Shown here: positions 10,475 through 23,200 of the stretch, in pieces
Numbering within the stretch: the first letter of the stretch is position 1
How the letters are laid out: every line of letters begins with the position of its first letter
The notes under the pieces: generated by a model
Seen by the model: only the letters and a program-made list of their open reading frames with translations
What the model was told of the DNA's origin: nothing
The model's database searches: none
Made by a program: the position numbers and the translations under genes
Assembly (NCBI GenBank): GCA_964017195.1
Contig: OZ024897.1
Span: 10,697,451 to 10,761,450, forward strand
DNA length: 64,000 nt
From: Siderastrea radians
Lineage: Eukaryota; Cnidaria; Anthozoa; Scleractinia; Rhizangiidae
Reading direction: 5' to 3'

Positions 10475-13400
10475 CTAATTATGGAAATCCGCTAGTGCAG
10501 TAGCCCTCAGTTTCCTCTCCCCAGGCTTAAACGAGCGGGCCTCCAAAACGTGATGGAAGTTCCTTCTACCAAATCTACTCAGGTAGTGTAGTGGCAAACT
10601 ACTATTAGCAAAAGCTCTCTCTTCTGTTCTTGGCCTCCCCTTACTCGTCTCTTTGGATTCGCTTTGACTTGAGGCTTTGCGCGGAGGGCCCGTTTGAGTC
10701 CCAAGAATACGAATAAAGGCAGTTTCGCTGGGAAGCTTTGTCCTCGTTTGATAGGGTTTACGAACGCGTTCGGCAGTATTCGGAGCTGTCGAGCTAAACA
10801 CTTCGCATTTACCGACGGTAACCCGAGCTGGCCTCTTTGATTTTGACTTTGGGGCTTGCACAGTGCTACCCAAATGTAGGTTTCCTCGTGAATATAATGA
10901 TTGACGAGATGCACTTTCATCGCTGTCACTGTTTTGCAAATTTTCAGTTGCTTTGGCATCCTTTCTTTCTACAGTCTTAATTGCAATGCTTTTATCCTTT
11001 GACTCATTTTTGGAATTTTTAACATGACATTCCGTCCACTGAAATTTCGGAAGTCGAATCCTTTCTTTTTGAATCCGCTTTGTTTCATCCTTTGACTCTG
11101 ACTTGGCAGCGTTTGAAACCGGTTTATCTGGTATTTGATGTGGTGCGTCCGGTTTTGAGGGTACGGATGGGAGAAAAGTGTCTCGAGGGGAGGTATGGGA
11201 GAGTTTTAAGGGTGCGTATTGGAGAACAGTGTCCTGCGTCATCACAGGCGCGGTTCGGATCAGTTCCTGGCTATTGTTTCTACCATCGCTTCTCTCTTCA
11301 TCTAACGAGGTTCTTCGCTTTCTGTTTTCAACTTTCTGTGAAACTTGTTTGCCGTTAGAGGACGTTACAAGGAACGGTAAACCTTCCTTGTTTAGTTTGG
11401 TGCTACTGCTCGTAGCCGTCTTGCGATCACTGTTCTCTGTTCTTTTTCCAGTGAGGCAGATATTCTGCAGGTCACTGCAAAATACAATGGAAAAAAAGAA
11501 GTTACGTTTTGAGAACTTCCCGCAAGAACAAGACTCACCGTAAGAGTTCACAATCTTGTTATTTTCATGGTTGTTCTCGTTTCGCCTGGGCTTAACGCCT
11601 GCCCACTTACCAAAAATTGGAATTAAGCCACTGTGTTTGCTTTATTTTCGTGTTTACACTCACTGAGCAGTAAGATGTAAAAAGGTGTCCAAATTGTCGA
11701 TGGACTGTCAGATGAAAGGTTAGGCATTCGCACAAGAAAGAGAAAAATTCTGCGCGAATACGGGGGACGTAGGGGAAAACGAAAAGTGTCGCTTACTGAG
11801 GTTTTATGCGCGATGTGAGATTGTATTAGCACACGAGTGGCTAAACTTAATCTAAATCTTTCCTGTGGTTTTGTGGATACTGGTTTTAGTAGCTCTACGC
11901 GAACAAACAAAATTAAGTTGGTTTTCATGTTAAATAATCAGGGGCAAACCCAAAACAAATCGTGACTTTTTTCCTCACTTGGCATCAGGTGCAAGTTTTG
12001 TCTCGTTTCCTGATTGGTTCATTGCGTTTTGCGCTGGTTATGATTGGCCAGACGCAGTGTGATGACTGTGGTTATATAGTTCAGCTATGCAGTCATAAAA
12101 ACCGACAAATTAAATTATATGAAAAGATTTTAATAAAAATAAATCACTACATGGACTTGCCTTCTCATAGCTGCCACTTTGTAGTAGTCCGACATGGCCT
12201 CAATGAACTTCGCTCGATCAAAGGTTTGGCTGAAATAGGAAAACATATAGACAACCTGGAATGAATTCTGTATCAAAACAACCCTGCAAACGGCAGTGCA
12301 GATACGAAGAAAAAATGAGTGGTCTTTATGCAGATGTCCTCTTAAACCATCCTGCAGCAAAAAACACTAGGACTTCTAAGAAACGCTGTTTAACAAATCT
12401 TCTTCCTGACGCGGAAAGGATGTATGTACTATGAATTTCTCAAGGCCAGACGGGAACATGCAGAATGTCCGGAGTCTGGCCTGAGGGTTTGTAATGGGAA
12501 TAACCAATTGCGTTCATGCGCTTTAACATGAAAGTCATTTGAACTGATAGGAACAGTCTTGAGAGCGAGCAAATTAAAGTACTGACTGAGGAATTCTGAC
12601 GTTTCCACTAAACACACAATATTTTTATTATTCAATGATCTTGAAATTCCGGGAAGCATAGTGTTCAGGCATTCTCACACGGTAAACCTAAGTCTAGTCG
12701 CAGAAAAAAGGGTGCTTCACATGTTTGTCGACTGTTGTTTGGGCATTTATTTGGCATTTTATTTACCAAAAGTAGTCTGTCGGGTGAAGATAAAAGTGTA
12801 GGGAAAGGCGAATTATGATGCAGTTACCTCAGTGTCAAATTATGTCCGTGTTAGGTTTTAGGTACTCTAAGTTATTTAAACGATAAGCCAAACATCAATG
12901 AAAATCTTTTTGGGAACCAGTCTTGATGGTGATGTGCGAACAAATGTAAGTGAAAAGTTTGTTAATTAGGGTACAAACAAAGATAAGTTTAAAGGGAAAG
13001 ATTTATAATTATTCAAAACTAAGAGCAACCGCTACAGTTTCGAAAAAAAAAATGAAACTGAGAGAATTGCCTTACTTGTCCGCCGAAAACGTACTCTCCT
13101 GATTTCGACAGAGATGCCACTACAATACCTTTGATTTCTTTCAGCGAGCGAGGACTTTGCCAGCTCCTAAATATTTGCATCGAGCTCCAAAAACTCTTTG
13201 GACTGCTAAAATCGTTAAGGATATAGTTGCGTTTCTTAAAAACGTTTCCTACGGAAACACTTGTACTGCGGAAAGACGAAATACTCTACACTTAGATGTT
13301 CAAGATGTTACGTACTAAACATCCTGTCACCATTAAAGAAAAATTCATCCACTGAGAGACTATGGAATTTAAACTTAACACTGAATGTGTTTTTTTTTTT

Positions 13401-15188
13401 CACAATTTTAAAGTAAACTAGATTCATGTGCTCAGGTCTGTTAGCTATAGTGGCGGAAAAATTTGGGGGACGGAATCTTACTCCCATAAACGATATTTGA
13501 TTAGTCCTCTGACAAAACGCATTGCCAACATTTTCCGTGTTATGAGAAACTGGGGTAACATTTCATGCAAAATAAAAGTTACAATTTAACCCGAGTATTT
13601 CTGAGGCGATTAAGGCCTTCCGAACAGAAATGATTCTCCGCCAGCGAAACAATCGTTCATGCAAGGCTTAACATATAAATCTTTCTTATTTTTAAACCAA
13701 AAACTATAAATTCAGAGCGGACTGAAAAAAAAAGAAGCCCATTTTCCAAATCTACCTAGCTAATCCAGGACACTTAACAATTAAAATCATGTTACTGAAA
13801 ATAAATAAGAAATAAATAAAGTATTTCCTTTGGCAAAGGCTCTGATGTAATCGTGTACGTCATGTTTAAACGTTTTCTGAAAAAGCACGAAGGAAAAACG
13901 ACCAAAAAGAACTAAAACAGACATGTTGTTTATTGAAAGAAGTCATGTAATCCCAGGGCGTATGGTTCAATAACAAAATCACTGTGCGTGCCTGAGAGAC
14001 AGGAGCAACCAATATATCTTTTCACGCCAACGATTTTATGCAGGAAACCGCCCTTAATACGATGTGTCCAAGTTCCTAGGAAATCACGTTAATTAAAAAC
14101 AGAAATCTACGATCGTTGACGAGCAAGAAGGGATGTAGAAAACGCCTTCGGAACTAAGATTCGGAATGTCTGTATCAGATAAGGCGCGCGAGAAGATTTA
14201 GAAAAAGAAAGTTTCAATGATATAATTGAAAAGGAAGTTCGAAATGTATTGTTTTGTCTGATTCAAGCGAAGACCCTCGGGCAAAATGTTTAATCGTACG
14301 TAGAGTAAACATGGCGTTAGGTTAAATAAGTTTATTGTAAATATGACAACTGTAATTTTATAGCAATGAAACAAACCCACGAAAATAAAGAAAACAGTAA
14401 ATATGTTTTTCACTGGTAACTTTTTTGTTCTTTGTGAAATAGTATTTCGCAACGCCTGAACATTCAATCCGTTTCAAATTTCGTTTAACTTCCTATCAAA
14501 ACAAACGTTTTCAATTCTGTTAGGTTATGATGTTTAACGAGTAATTTGTTCAAACTTCAAATCAATATTACATCAATCAAACTGATGTATCTTTCATTTT
14601 ATTGGCCTTCGCAGGGGAAACACTTCTGCATTAAAAACGTTTACCGCATATCCTCCCATGTTTTAGAACGCGTATAACTGTTAGAGTTCTCATTTATATA
14701 GAATATATGATATCACATTTTAAGGAAATATTTTATCTGCCCACAATGGCCCTCAAACTGGGTTTAAACCCACGTCAAACAATTAAAACAATGTCAATGA
14801 AACCTCACCTCGAGCCGGCGATCTTGGGCAAGTACGGGTCCGGAACATCAACACCTAACACAGGCCTCCATTCGGCCTCTTTTTCCAAAGAAGCAGTGCT
14901 GTGATTTTCTCGATACTGTTCGATATAGCGGCTAGATTTTTCGTAATGTCGAAAGACAAATCCACATTCTACCAGCGAAAATTTTCCCTCCTTCCTCGCG
15001 TTGCTAAACGACGAGAGTGTTTTCGTTGGCTTTGATCGCGAGACTCGTTTCCCCGGCGAAGGCGCCCAGCCGCATATAAAATCCTTCTCCCAGGATTTGC
15101 TACAAACGCAAGAACAATCTTCGCATTCTAGCAGGCGATTTTCAGCCGAATCGCTGTCGTCGTCCGGGTCTTCGCCAAGACCCTCCAT
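10475..15188 (-). CDS. Unrecognised 554-residue protein, four exons
   Basis: Exons are 14809-15188 (ATG at 15188), 13076-13265, 12161-12255 and 10475-11474 (TAG). The summed length is 1,665 nt and every junction keeps phase (2/1, 0/0, 2/1), which strongly supports the model. Intron 3 has a GC donor (exon end AAG, then GCAAGT). The N-terminus is acidic and followed by a Cys cluster (C22, C25, C27, C29, C39) that could bind metal. Residues 127-222 form a compact, aromatic-rich middle (NYILNDFSSPKSFWSSMQIF, then QTFDRAKFIEAMSDYYKVAA) that looks folded. The last 330 residues are basic and Ser/Lys/Thr-rich, probably disordered and possibly nuclear. No family is recognised; it may be lineage-restricted. 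Confidence 0.8.
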
Positions 15189-16855
15189 TTTACCTAGTCA
15201 TACAAACATAAACCAACACATTTTATGTTAATAAGCCGCTTCGGCCCCTCGGCTGCGTATTAAATTATTGATTTTTCTCTTGCGTGATTGGTTTAGCTAA
15301 GTACCGTGAAGCAATAACATGGAAATTGTTTTTAAACAAAAACTTAGCGTTACAGATGTGAATAAAAATGTTTTCTTTATGGTTTTTCAAACTCCGCTCA
15401 CGTAGACGACGCATGTTGTGAATGCCAACCGAAAACGCTTACGGAGTACGGGTATTTTTCTTTTTCCTTTTTTTTTTAAGTTGTGTATTTTCCATTTATC
15501 AGTAGTGGACCCGTCAGTTCGTAAACGGCATATCCTGTACCGGTAAGAACCAGTTCTTTCTAGAATGACACGTTTTCCTTTTAAAGAGCTAACCGTTCGA
15601 CTGGCCAGTTCTGACAGACCATATAAATGTCGTAACCAGAACGCCTAACCTTATAGACAAATGCCTTCTTTTCGAGCTTTCACGATACATATTTACATTT
15701 AATTATTTTGTAATTTGAGGCTCTTTTGGGTGGTAAATAAAACTGAGTACACTTGTGTCTTACGAAAAACACACGATCGTTTATCTCCAAAAAGAAATGA
15801 TAAAATACGTTGGACCATAACGCAATCAAATTTCCACAGCCTCGTTCAGTCTATACCGAGAATACATATTAAGATTTCGCCAGTGAAAGTTTGTGAACGA
15901 TTCGGTCTTCAAGCAACGGGATGATTTGAAAAATTTCGCGCAAAAAGACGACCCTCGAAATATGCATTATACACCGCACACTTTCGTTGCCTTACGTTAG
16001 CCTGTTTTGTGGTGCAAAGGGACAAAAGAAACAAATGCGAAGTACAAAAGCCAAAATTTTGTCCTCCCGGATTCGTCCTTTATTTTCATTTCTATTTTTG
16101 TCTTCGTTCTTTACAATCTGGAACAAGCTAGCTTGCGCGAGATTAAATTCTTGCGAGAAAAAGGCATTTATTAAATTTAAAATATTGCTTCTGAGTACGG
16201 TTAGGTTTTAAACTGATTCTTTTAAATATTGAGGAAACGAACATCGCTACAGGAAAGTACTGCTCAGTAGCTTTCACGTTAATGGCCACACTTCACGATT
16301 TGATCCACGGCTGCAAAATTTAGGACCACCTTGTACAACATAACGAACAGAACCACAAGATAGTACTGCTCATTTAAAGGGTCCCAATTGAGGATTTCAT
16401 CGACAGACTCTCAAGTTAGAACCACCTTGCACAGCACAATAAACAGCACCACAGGAAAGTTCAACTCAAAAGTTAGAACCACCTTGTACAGCGTAATAAA
16501 CATTACCGCAGGAAAGTACCGCTCAGTAGCTTTCAATCGGGTCTCACGACTGAGAATTTCATTTACGGTCTCAAAAGTCAGAACCACCTTGCACCAGCAT
16601 AATAAACAGCACCACAGGAAAGTACTGCTCAGCAGCTTTCATTTGAATTGATCATAAGGGAAAATTTCTCCCACAGACTCAAAAGTGAACAAAAGTCAGA
16701 GCCGCATTTCATGTCGAAGGGTTGCTCTAAGAGCAAAAGGGATGCGTCAATAATAAAATTAAACAGAATACACCACATATTAGAGAAACATTTTAATTCG
16801 AATATTTTTCACTAATCTCACAAGTAAATAAGAACGTTTTAAAATAAATCTGACA
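15189..16855. other. Intergenic region between the 554-residue gene and the PNLDC1-like 3' end
   Basis: No gene is supported. The left part should hold the promoter and 5' UTR of the 554-residue gene. A degenerate minisatellite occupies about 16250-16645. On the minus strand a candidate ATTAAA poly(A) signal for the PNLDC1-like gene lies at 16792-16797, about 60 bases after its stop. Confidence 0.5.
16250..16645. repeat. Degenerate minisatellite built on GAACCACCTTGTACAGCATA
   Basis: About four imperfect units share the order AGAACCACCTTG, AATAAACAGCACCAC, AGGAAAGTACTGCTCAG and TAGCTTTCA, with spacing from about 60 to 130 bases. A single copy in the opposite orientation lies at about 55425-55530, so the unit is also dispersed. 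Confidence 0.65.
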
Positions 16856-17192
16856 CTATCTCCACGACTTCCATAAAAATATTGCGACACCTGAGACGAC
16901 CATTGCGGTTCCGCAACACCTGAAAGGAAAAAGAAAAAAACAATATTGTCGGCAGGATAAGAGAAAGATAACAAAGCATAGTTTGATTATATTGTTGACG
17001 AAAGCAAAACGCAAAATCCGGATTAGACAGAAATGTTAAATTTGTCGGGAAAACATCGCCTTTGGCGGGGACAGCTGAAGTTTAAAAATATCGTGAAAAA
17101 ATTATTCGCCTCACGTTCGGAATCAGGTTTGGAGGTGTTTGCAGACAGCTGTTTTTTATCGCTGCACGTGCACTTTGCATTTGAAAAGCAAA

Positions 17193-17223
<31 letters not shown>

Positions 17224-20200
17224 CAAAAAAAGGAAATTCAAAATAAGCCACTTATTGAACTGTCGTCTCTCTCTATCTTTATGTTATGAAATGTAGAAGA
17301 CAGCTTAGATACGTCTTAAAGGAAAATTTTTGCTGATCAGTGTTTCAAAGCTGTTGCTAATTCTTATTGCTAAAAGATAATTTTTCTAAACCTTACTTGA
17401 GGTCCAATAAAAACGTATCAGGTTATATCGACACTTGACTTACCAGAGCGCCATCGTTATGCTGGGAGAATCTAGAAATGAGTTGTACGGTCTAACACTA
17501 AGCGTCTTGTGGCGTCTGAACGATCGCAAAACATCTTTGGCTCTAGGATGAATAAATACGAAACTAAAAATAAGCTAAACCATAACACAACACAGCAAAG
17601 TTTTCTACGAGTGAAAAGTCCAGTTCACTAACCCTCGTGGAAATTGATGACGGGAAGTCAAAGCTTTAGTAAACTATGTGCTTATTTTTGCGTAGTACAA
17701 TCGACTCCTGTTATCTCAAAAACGCACGGGAGTCCAACAATTGTTCGAGATAACGGGAGTTCGAGATAGCCAATGGTAAATAAGATAGCAGCATCAATCA
17801 AGGGAAACAAGTTTTAGTTGGAAAGAGTGGAGGATTCGAGATAGCGGGGGGGGGGGGTTCAAGATAGCGGGGCATTCGAGATAGTGGGGGTTCGAGATAG
17901 CGGGGGTTCGAGATAGCGGGGGGTTCAAGATAGCAGGGCACTCGAGATAGCGGGGGTTCGAGATAGCGGAGGCATTCGAGATAGCGGGGCATTTGAGATA
18001 GCAGGGGGTTCGAGATAGCTGGGGGTTCGAGATACCGGGGGTTCGAGATACCGGGGGGTTCGAGATAGAGGGGGGTTCGAGATAGCGGGAGATTCGAGGG
18101 AGCGGGGGGGGGGGTTCGAGTTTGAGATATCAGGGGCCTACTGTAACTACCAAGACCTTTCACCATCACGCCGAACCCATGATTCTCCTTACAGACACCT
18201 CTGCTACGGAAAGTTCAATTGGTCCTAGGGAGTCATGAGTCATAGTCACGCATTAACTCCTATATTTGTATCTCCGCATCAGGGGCTGCTCCGCATTCAA
18301 GAGGTTTGACTGTACATTGTATTCTCTCACCTTCTATGTTGTGCAACAGCGACCAGCGCATGTTGCGAGTCCAATATTTTCACGTCCACAGAGCCAAAGT
18401 TCGCAAACTCTTGAGCTAACTGCAATTTTATGTAACAAACAACAACTTGGTTATCGTTTTCTGACTTGGCTAAGTACCTGCTTTCTGATACATCGATTAA
18501 AGCAAACAACTCGCTCTGGACATTCGGATACAAGTTACTTTGTATAGAGTACACGTGGAGTAGGATTTCCCGTGCACAATCTTGTCCCTAACTCGTTACG
18601 TCAGTTCTCTTCGAGACAGTTACACACCTCTCTGGGGGACATGAGAAGTATATCCCTGAGGTGGATAACGTAAAAGCTCTATTAAGCTCCCCGGGGGGCT
18701 TAATTAATTTAATTTTCGGCCTTAGAAGGGGGGTGGCTTTTTAGAGAGGGGGGCTTAATAGAGACTGGGGGCCTAGTTCAAATTATAAAATTTAATAAAA
18801 ACTCAAATTAATTTTTGCAAAAATTATTCTAGATCGCTGGCTAATAGAGACAAAAATGGTGGGTGTATCACAGAATTACAACTATAACATATTTTAAACC
18901 CTATTATAATGGTGCTTCTGGGAAACGAAAGACCGAATTTCCCAACAAACTGGTTTAAACATAATAAAGGCTTGATAAGGACCATTTTACTGATGTTTCA
19001 AACTGAGGTTGGGGTAGGAGGGGGGGCTTAATAGAGAGGGGCTTAAATGGCTTATTACAAAATCTGGCTTCCAAAAGGGGGGCTTAAAAGAGCTTTTACG
19101 GAAAATCTTAAGAAGGATACTGTCTAAGGTGGACAAAGTTTTACGATGGACACATCTCTAAGATAGCAGAACCTCTCAAAGATGGCCCTCTGTAAGATGG
19201 ACAAATCTCTCAAATACACACCTCTCTAAAAGGAACACGAGGGGTTGCTTTTCTCTCATAGCTTTAATACAAAAGTTTACTTAGTTTTGAGTGATATAGA
19301 ATTTTAACCAGAAAACAGATGAGGCATTCACAGATTACCTCAGCATAAACGCGCATACTAGCGCATATCTTACCGTCCTAGCCAAAAGCGGTTTCGTTTT
19401 ATCCTTAGACGTAACGTAAAGCCACTGAGGACGAATGGAGGGTGGGTCTGGACCAGTCAAGTTCTAAGGAAAAATAACAAATGACATTGCTACAGTAGTT
19501 GGTTATTTTGTTAGCTGTACTTTGTTAAGTGCTTTGTAATGTGGCAAATACACTTGCCAGGAAGGGCAAAGACCAAAGGTTGCAGTTCAAAGTACAGGGT
19601 ACAAAGCTAAGAGTACAAGGGTTACAGTTCAGGCCCAAGTTGTTCAAAGAGTGGATAACTTTTCCCAGTGGATAAGTCGCTGTCCAACGTAGCAATTTTA
19701 CTTCAACTTACACATTTAACCAGATCTTTGCAAAGCCACATATTTCATTATAGATACACTCTTCCTCATTTCATAAATCATGGGGTAGCCTGCGTAGCAA
19801 GCGTTTCCGTGGGGTTTCAGAGCAAAAAAAGTCCGAAGAACGGGATTTCGAAGTTTTGGCCGCGCGAAAGATGGGGCGAGAGCAAAAAATGAGAGGGGAG
19901 AGGGGGAGAGGAAAGAAGGAAACGCTTGGAGACAAAACCCAGGATTTTGAAAACCCCGTTCGCTCGTGATTGGCTCGGCTCGAGTCACATATTGACATGT
20001 GTCGTGCTAAGGTCTACAGAGCCCAACATGGTGGAAGGGGAAGACGCGTTTGAAGGAAGCATTAACAAGGCTCTAACTTTTCTCGCCGAACGGAGATTTA
20101 GTCACGAGTTGCGACGAGAACAAGAGTCCTCAGTGAAACAGCTCTTCACACGAGGAGATCTACTTGCTGTGCTCTCGACAGGATTTGGTGGGGGCGATTT

Positions 20201-23200
20201 GGGAAAAGTCTAATTTTTCAAGTGTTAGCACTTGCGAAAGAAGGCTGTGTTCTCATTGTTATAAAACGGGGTTAGAAGGCCTACGCGACTCCTACTTCAC
20301 GTCTTTGACGAGAAGGGACTATAGATCACACTCCCTGTTGCGAAACACAACATCCTGCAACAGAATTATACAAATAAGCCGTGCCTGGCGTTACAAACAT
20401 CAACGGGGGAACTCATATTTCAGATTCTTTATTGTCACAGATACAAACATGAGAGGCTGAAAAAACTCCATCAAGTTCCTAAACGAGCCAGATTCAACGT
20501 ACCTAATATGCCGAGGGCGGCATAGAAATTACATTAAGTCGCTTAACAAACGATCTAGACTGCGAGCAGTCTCTCTTTTGCTCTAAAATCCCTGCCGGAG
20601 GAGCGGCGAGAAAGCGAGGATTTTAGAGCAAAAAAGAGACTGCTCGCAGTCTACAAACGATCAGAAGACAAATATTTAACATTTAACTGAGAATAACAAA
20701 CAGTGCGCGATCCACCGGTTATCAGAAAATTGATCAGATATGACCACGCGATCAAAGTCTTAAAACAAGTGACGCCTAAGTTGTAACTGCTCAATTCAGT
20801 CACCATATAAAAATCCTGCAAACTCAACCCACTACAAAAACACAAGAAGCCGAATTCGTCAAAAGACCGAGATAACGCGCGGCGAGCAAAGACGTGAAGT
20901 AGGCGTCGCGTACGCGCGTAGGCCTTCCAACCACATTTTACAAGTGTGATTTATGACAGCATCAAATCGCTCAGGCATATCAGACAACGTGGGCGGTTTT
21001 CAAAATCCTGCATGGGGTTTGTCTGCAAGCGTTTCCTCCCTTCCTCTCCCCCTCCCACTCCCCCTCTCTCATTTTTTGCTCTCGCCCCATTTTTCGCGCG
21101 GCTAAAACTTCGAAAATCCCGTTCTTCGGACTTTTTTTGCTCTGAAACCCTACGGAAACGCTTGCTACGCAGGCTAATCATAGGGCTATGTAGAGATTTT
21201 TCCCACATTTTGTATCTGCTGGATTACGACTCATCCAGTGGATAAAGGTAGCCGCTGTTTGAACAACTGGGGACAGAGTGGCAATTTCCTCGTGCGAACA
21301 CCTAAGAATGGACCATGTGTTCTTACCACGTGTTGTACTGTTGCTCTGCTCAGGTGCACGAGATTCTCGAATGGCTTCAGCACGCGCAGGAATTTTGTGA
21401 AGGGGAGTGGTCCATCTGTGTTTCTAAGAGAGATACAGAGGATATAATAATATTGGGTTAGGGGATAATTATGTAGGTCCACTGGCACTAGAGGTACATG
21501 ACATGCCACCTTTTAAGGCCCAGTAATACGGGCACCACTTTTGTGCAACTTGTCGGGCCAAAATGTTGCGTTGGAAGTTAAGATTATTTGTTGCGCGTAT
21601 TACCATTTTTCGCGCAACAAATTTTCATGTTGCGAAAAGTAGACGTCGCTTTTACTTTTTGCAACATAAAAATTTGTTGCGCTGGGAGGTGGTAATATGT
21701 GCAACTGACATTTGACTAACAAAAGACGGATCGAAACGCACCAATCACGTTTAACAGTCTTCACAGCCAATGACATCGCGGCTTAACTGACAGACGACCA
21801 ATAACATCACGAGATCGTCGACCAATCAGGACAACGACCAGAGACTTATAACATCTATTGACGATTCACAGTTCACTTGACTCTGATGATGATTGCCGCT
21901 CAGGTTGTCGAAACGTCAGTCAATGTCACCTCAAACAGTCCTTCTCAGGACTACACTCACCCGGACGATCACAATTTACCGAATTATGAAACAATCTCAT
22001 CTTGCAACGCAACATTGTAGCACGACAAGTTGCACAAAAATGTTGCCCGTATTACTGGGACTTTAATCAGTGGGAAAGCGTTATTTATTCTAGTTCCAAG
22101 GTATCGCAAAGACCTGTCCCTGCGACCTGATGCCTAGTGCCTTCCGACCTATGGGTTTTTGAGCGTGAATTCAAAAGAATGATACATACGCTAAAGCCCA
22201 TTCAGGTGAAAAAAGAAACTCTGGTGCGTTTACCGAGGCAGATCTGTGTTACGTGATAATTTCTTGAAGTTTCTGAAAACCTGACACAATTAAAATAAAT
22301 TCATCAGTGCGCTGCGTTTGGCTTACATGCATTATTAGCCATTTTAGATGACACATGCCCTCCTCGAGCACTCGTGCCTTCTGGGTTCAGCAGGTTTAGT
22401 CCTCCCGTGGTCCAATAAGGTCTGCACTATAAGTCACTGTTTTTTGGTTCCCTAAAACCTCAGTAGCACTTATCGGCTTACCTTGACGACTTATAGGCCA
22501 GAATATGTGCCATCCTCAGAAACACTATTCGAAACAAATCAAGAAATGTGAGCAATGTTTTAACACTTAATATCCCCGCAACAAAAGCGCGATCCAAGCG
22601 ACGCAGCAAGTACAGTATCCTGCTTAGTGTACGACGTGTTTAACTGTCTATTAACACAACTAAGTATTGAAGTCGTAGTCACATTGAAACCTAAACACTA
22701 ACCAAAACCGCTGAGGAATGAATCGTAGCCAGCTTCATGTGGCATTTTGTCTTCAACTAGAAATAAAAAAAGAAAAAAGTCTTTACTGTAGACAGTTCAC
22801 AAATGTATTTAGCACAGTGTGGTAAATTTTGTTTTGACAGGGCATACTCACGGTATCTGTAACAATTTTCTGCCAGTGGTATTGAAGGTGCGAACAATGC
22901 AAAGAACTGAGCATCATTGCTATAAACAGGAAAAAAGTGCGCTAAGTTATTCAGCGGAAACCTATGTTCTAAACAAAGCAATCGGGACAGTAAAAAGTAA
23001 AAACAAACTGTTCTTCCCGCCCCCCCCCCCCCCCCCAACAAATCACAATATCTTATAATCTTCAATCGGATTTAATTCGAGCCAAACCATTTGGGTGACA
23101 TTGCATAATTATTTACCAAGTTAATAATCAGTCAAATATTTCTGAAGGTTTATTCTTGAAAACGGCGTCATGACGACACCGAAACGTTATTCATTTTTTT

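Larger units (their letters stand above)
19788..21178. mobile_element. Fold-back element with about 190-bp inverted arms
   Basis: The outer arms 19788-19970 and about 20990-21178 are inverted copies (TAGCCTGCGTAGCAAGCGTT against AACGCTTGCTACGCAGGCTA, then AAGTCCGAAGAACGGGATTT and a GGGGCGAGAGCAAAAAATGA tract). Inner segments also match in inverted orientation: AGGCCTACGCG with CTACTTCACGTCTTTG at about 20277-20311, and its complement at about 20890-20930. The loop holds a RecQ-like fragment and a separate palindrome. It lies in the intron between PNLDC1-like exons 19 and 20. Confidence 0.75.

Noticed and set aside
16856..17471. Alternative end of the PNLDC1-like gene using the AG at 17472 (28-nt exon) and a VLRNRNGRL frame
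   Set aside because: The acceptor after 17515 keeps phase and gives a tail similar to the family's SP...W..CG...membrane-anchor end; the alternative gives an unrelated basic tail.
17798..18169. 123-codon minus-strand frame with repeated Tyr-Leu-Glu-Pro-Pro
   Set aside because: It is the translation of the TTCGAGATAGC minisatellite inside an intron.
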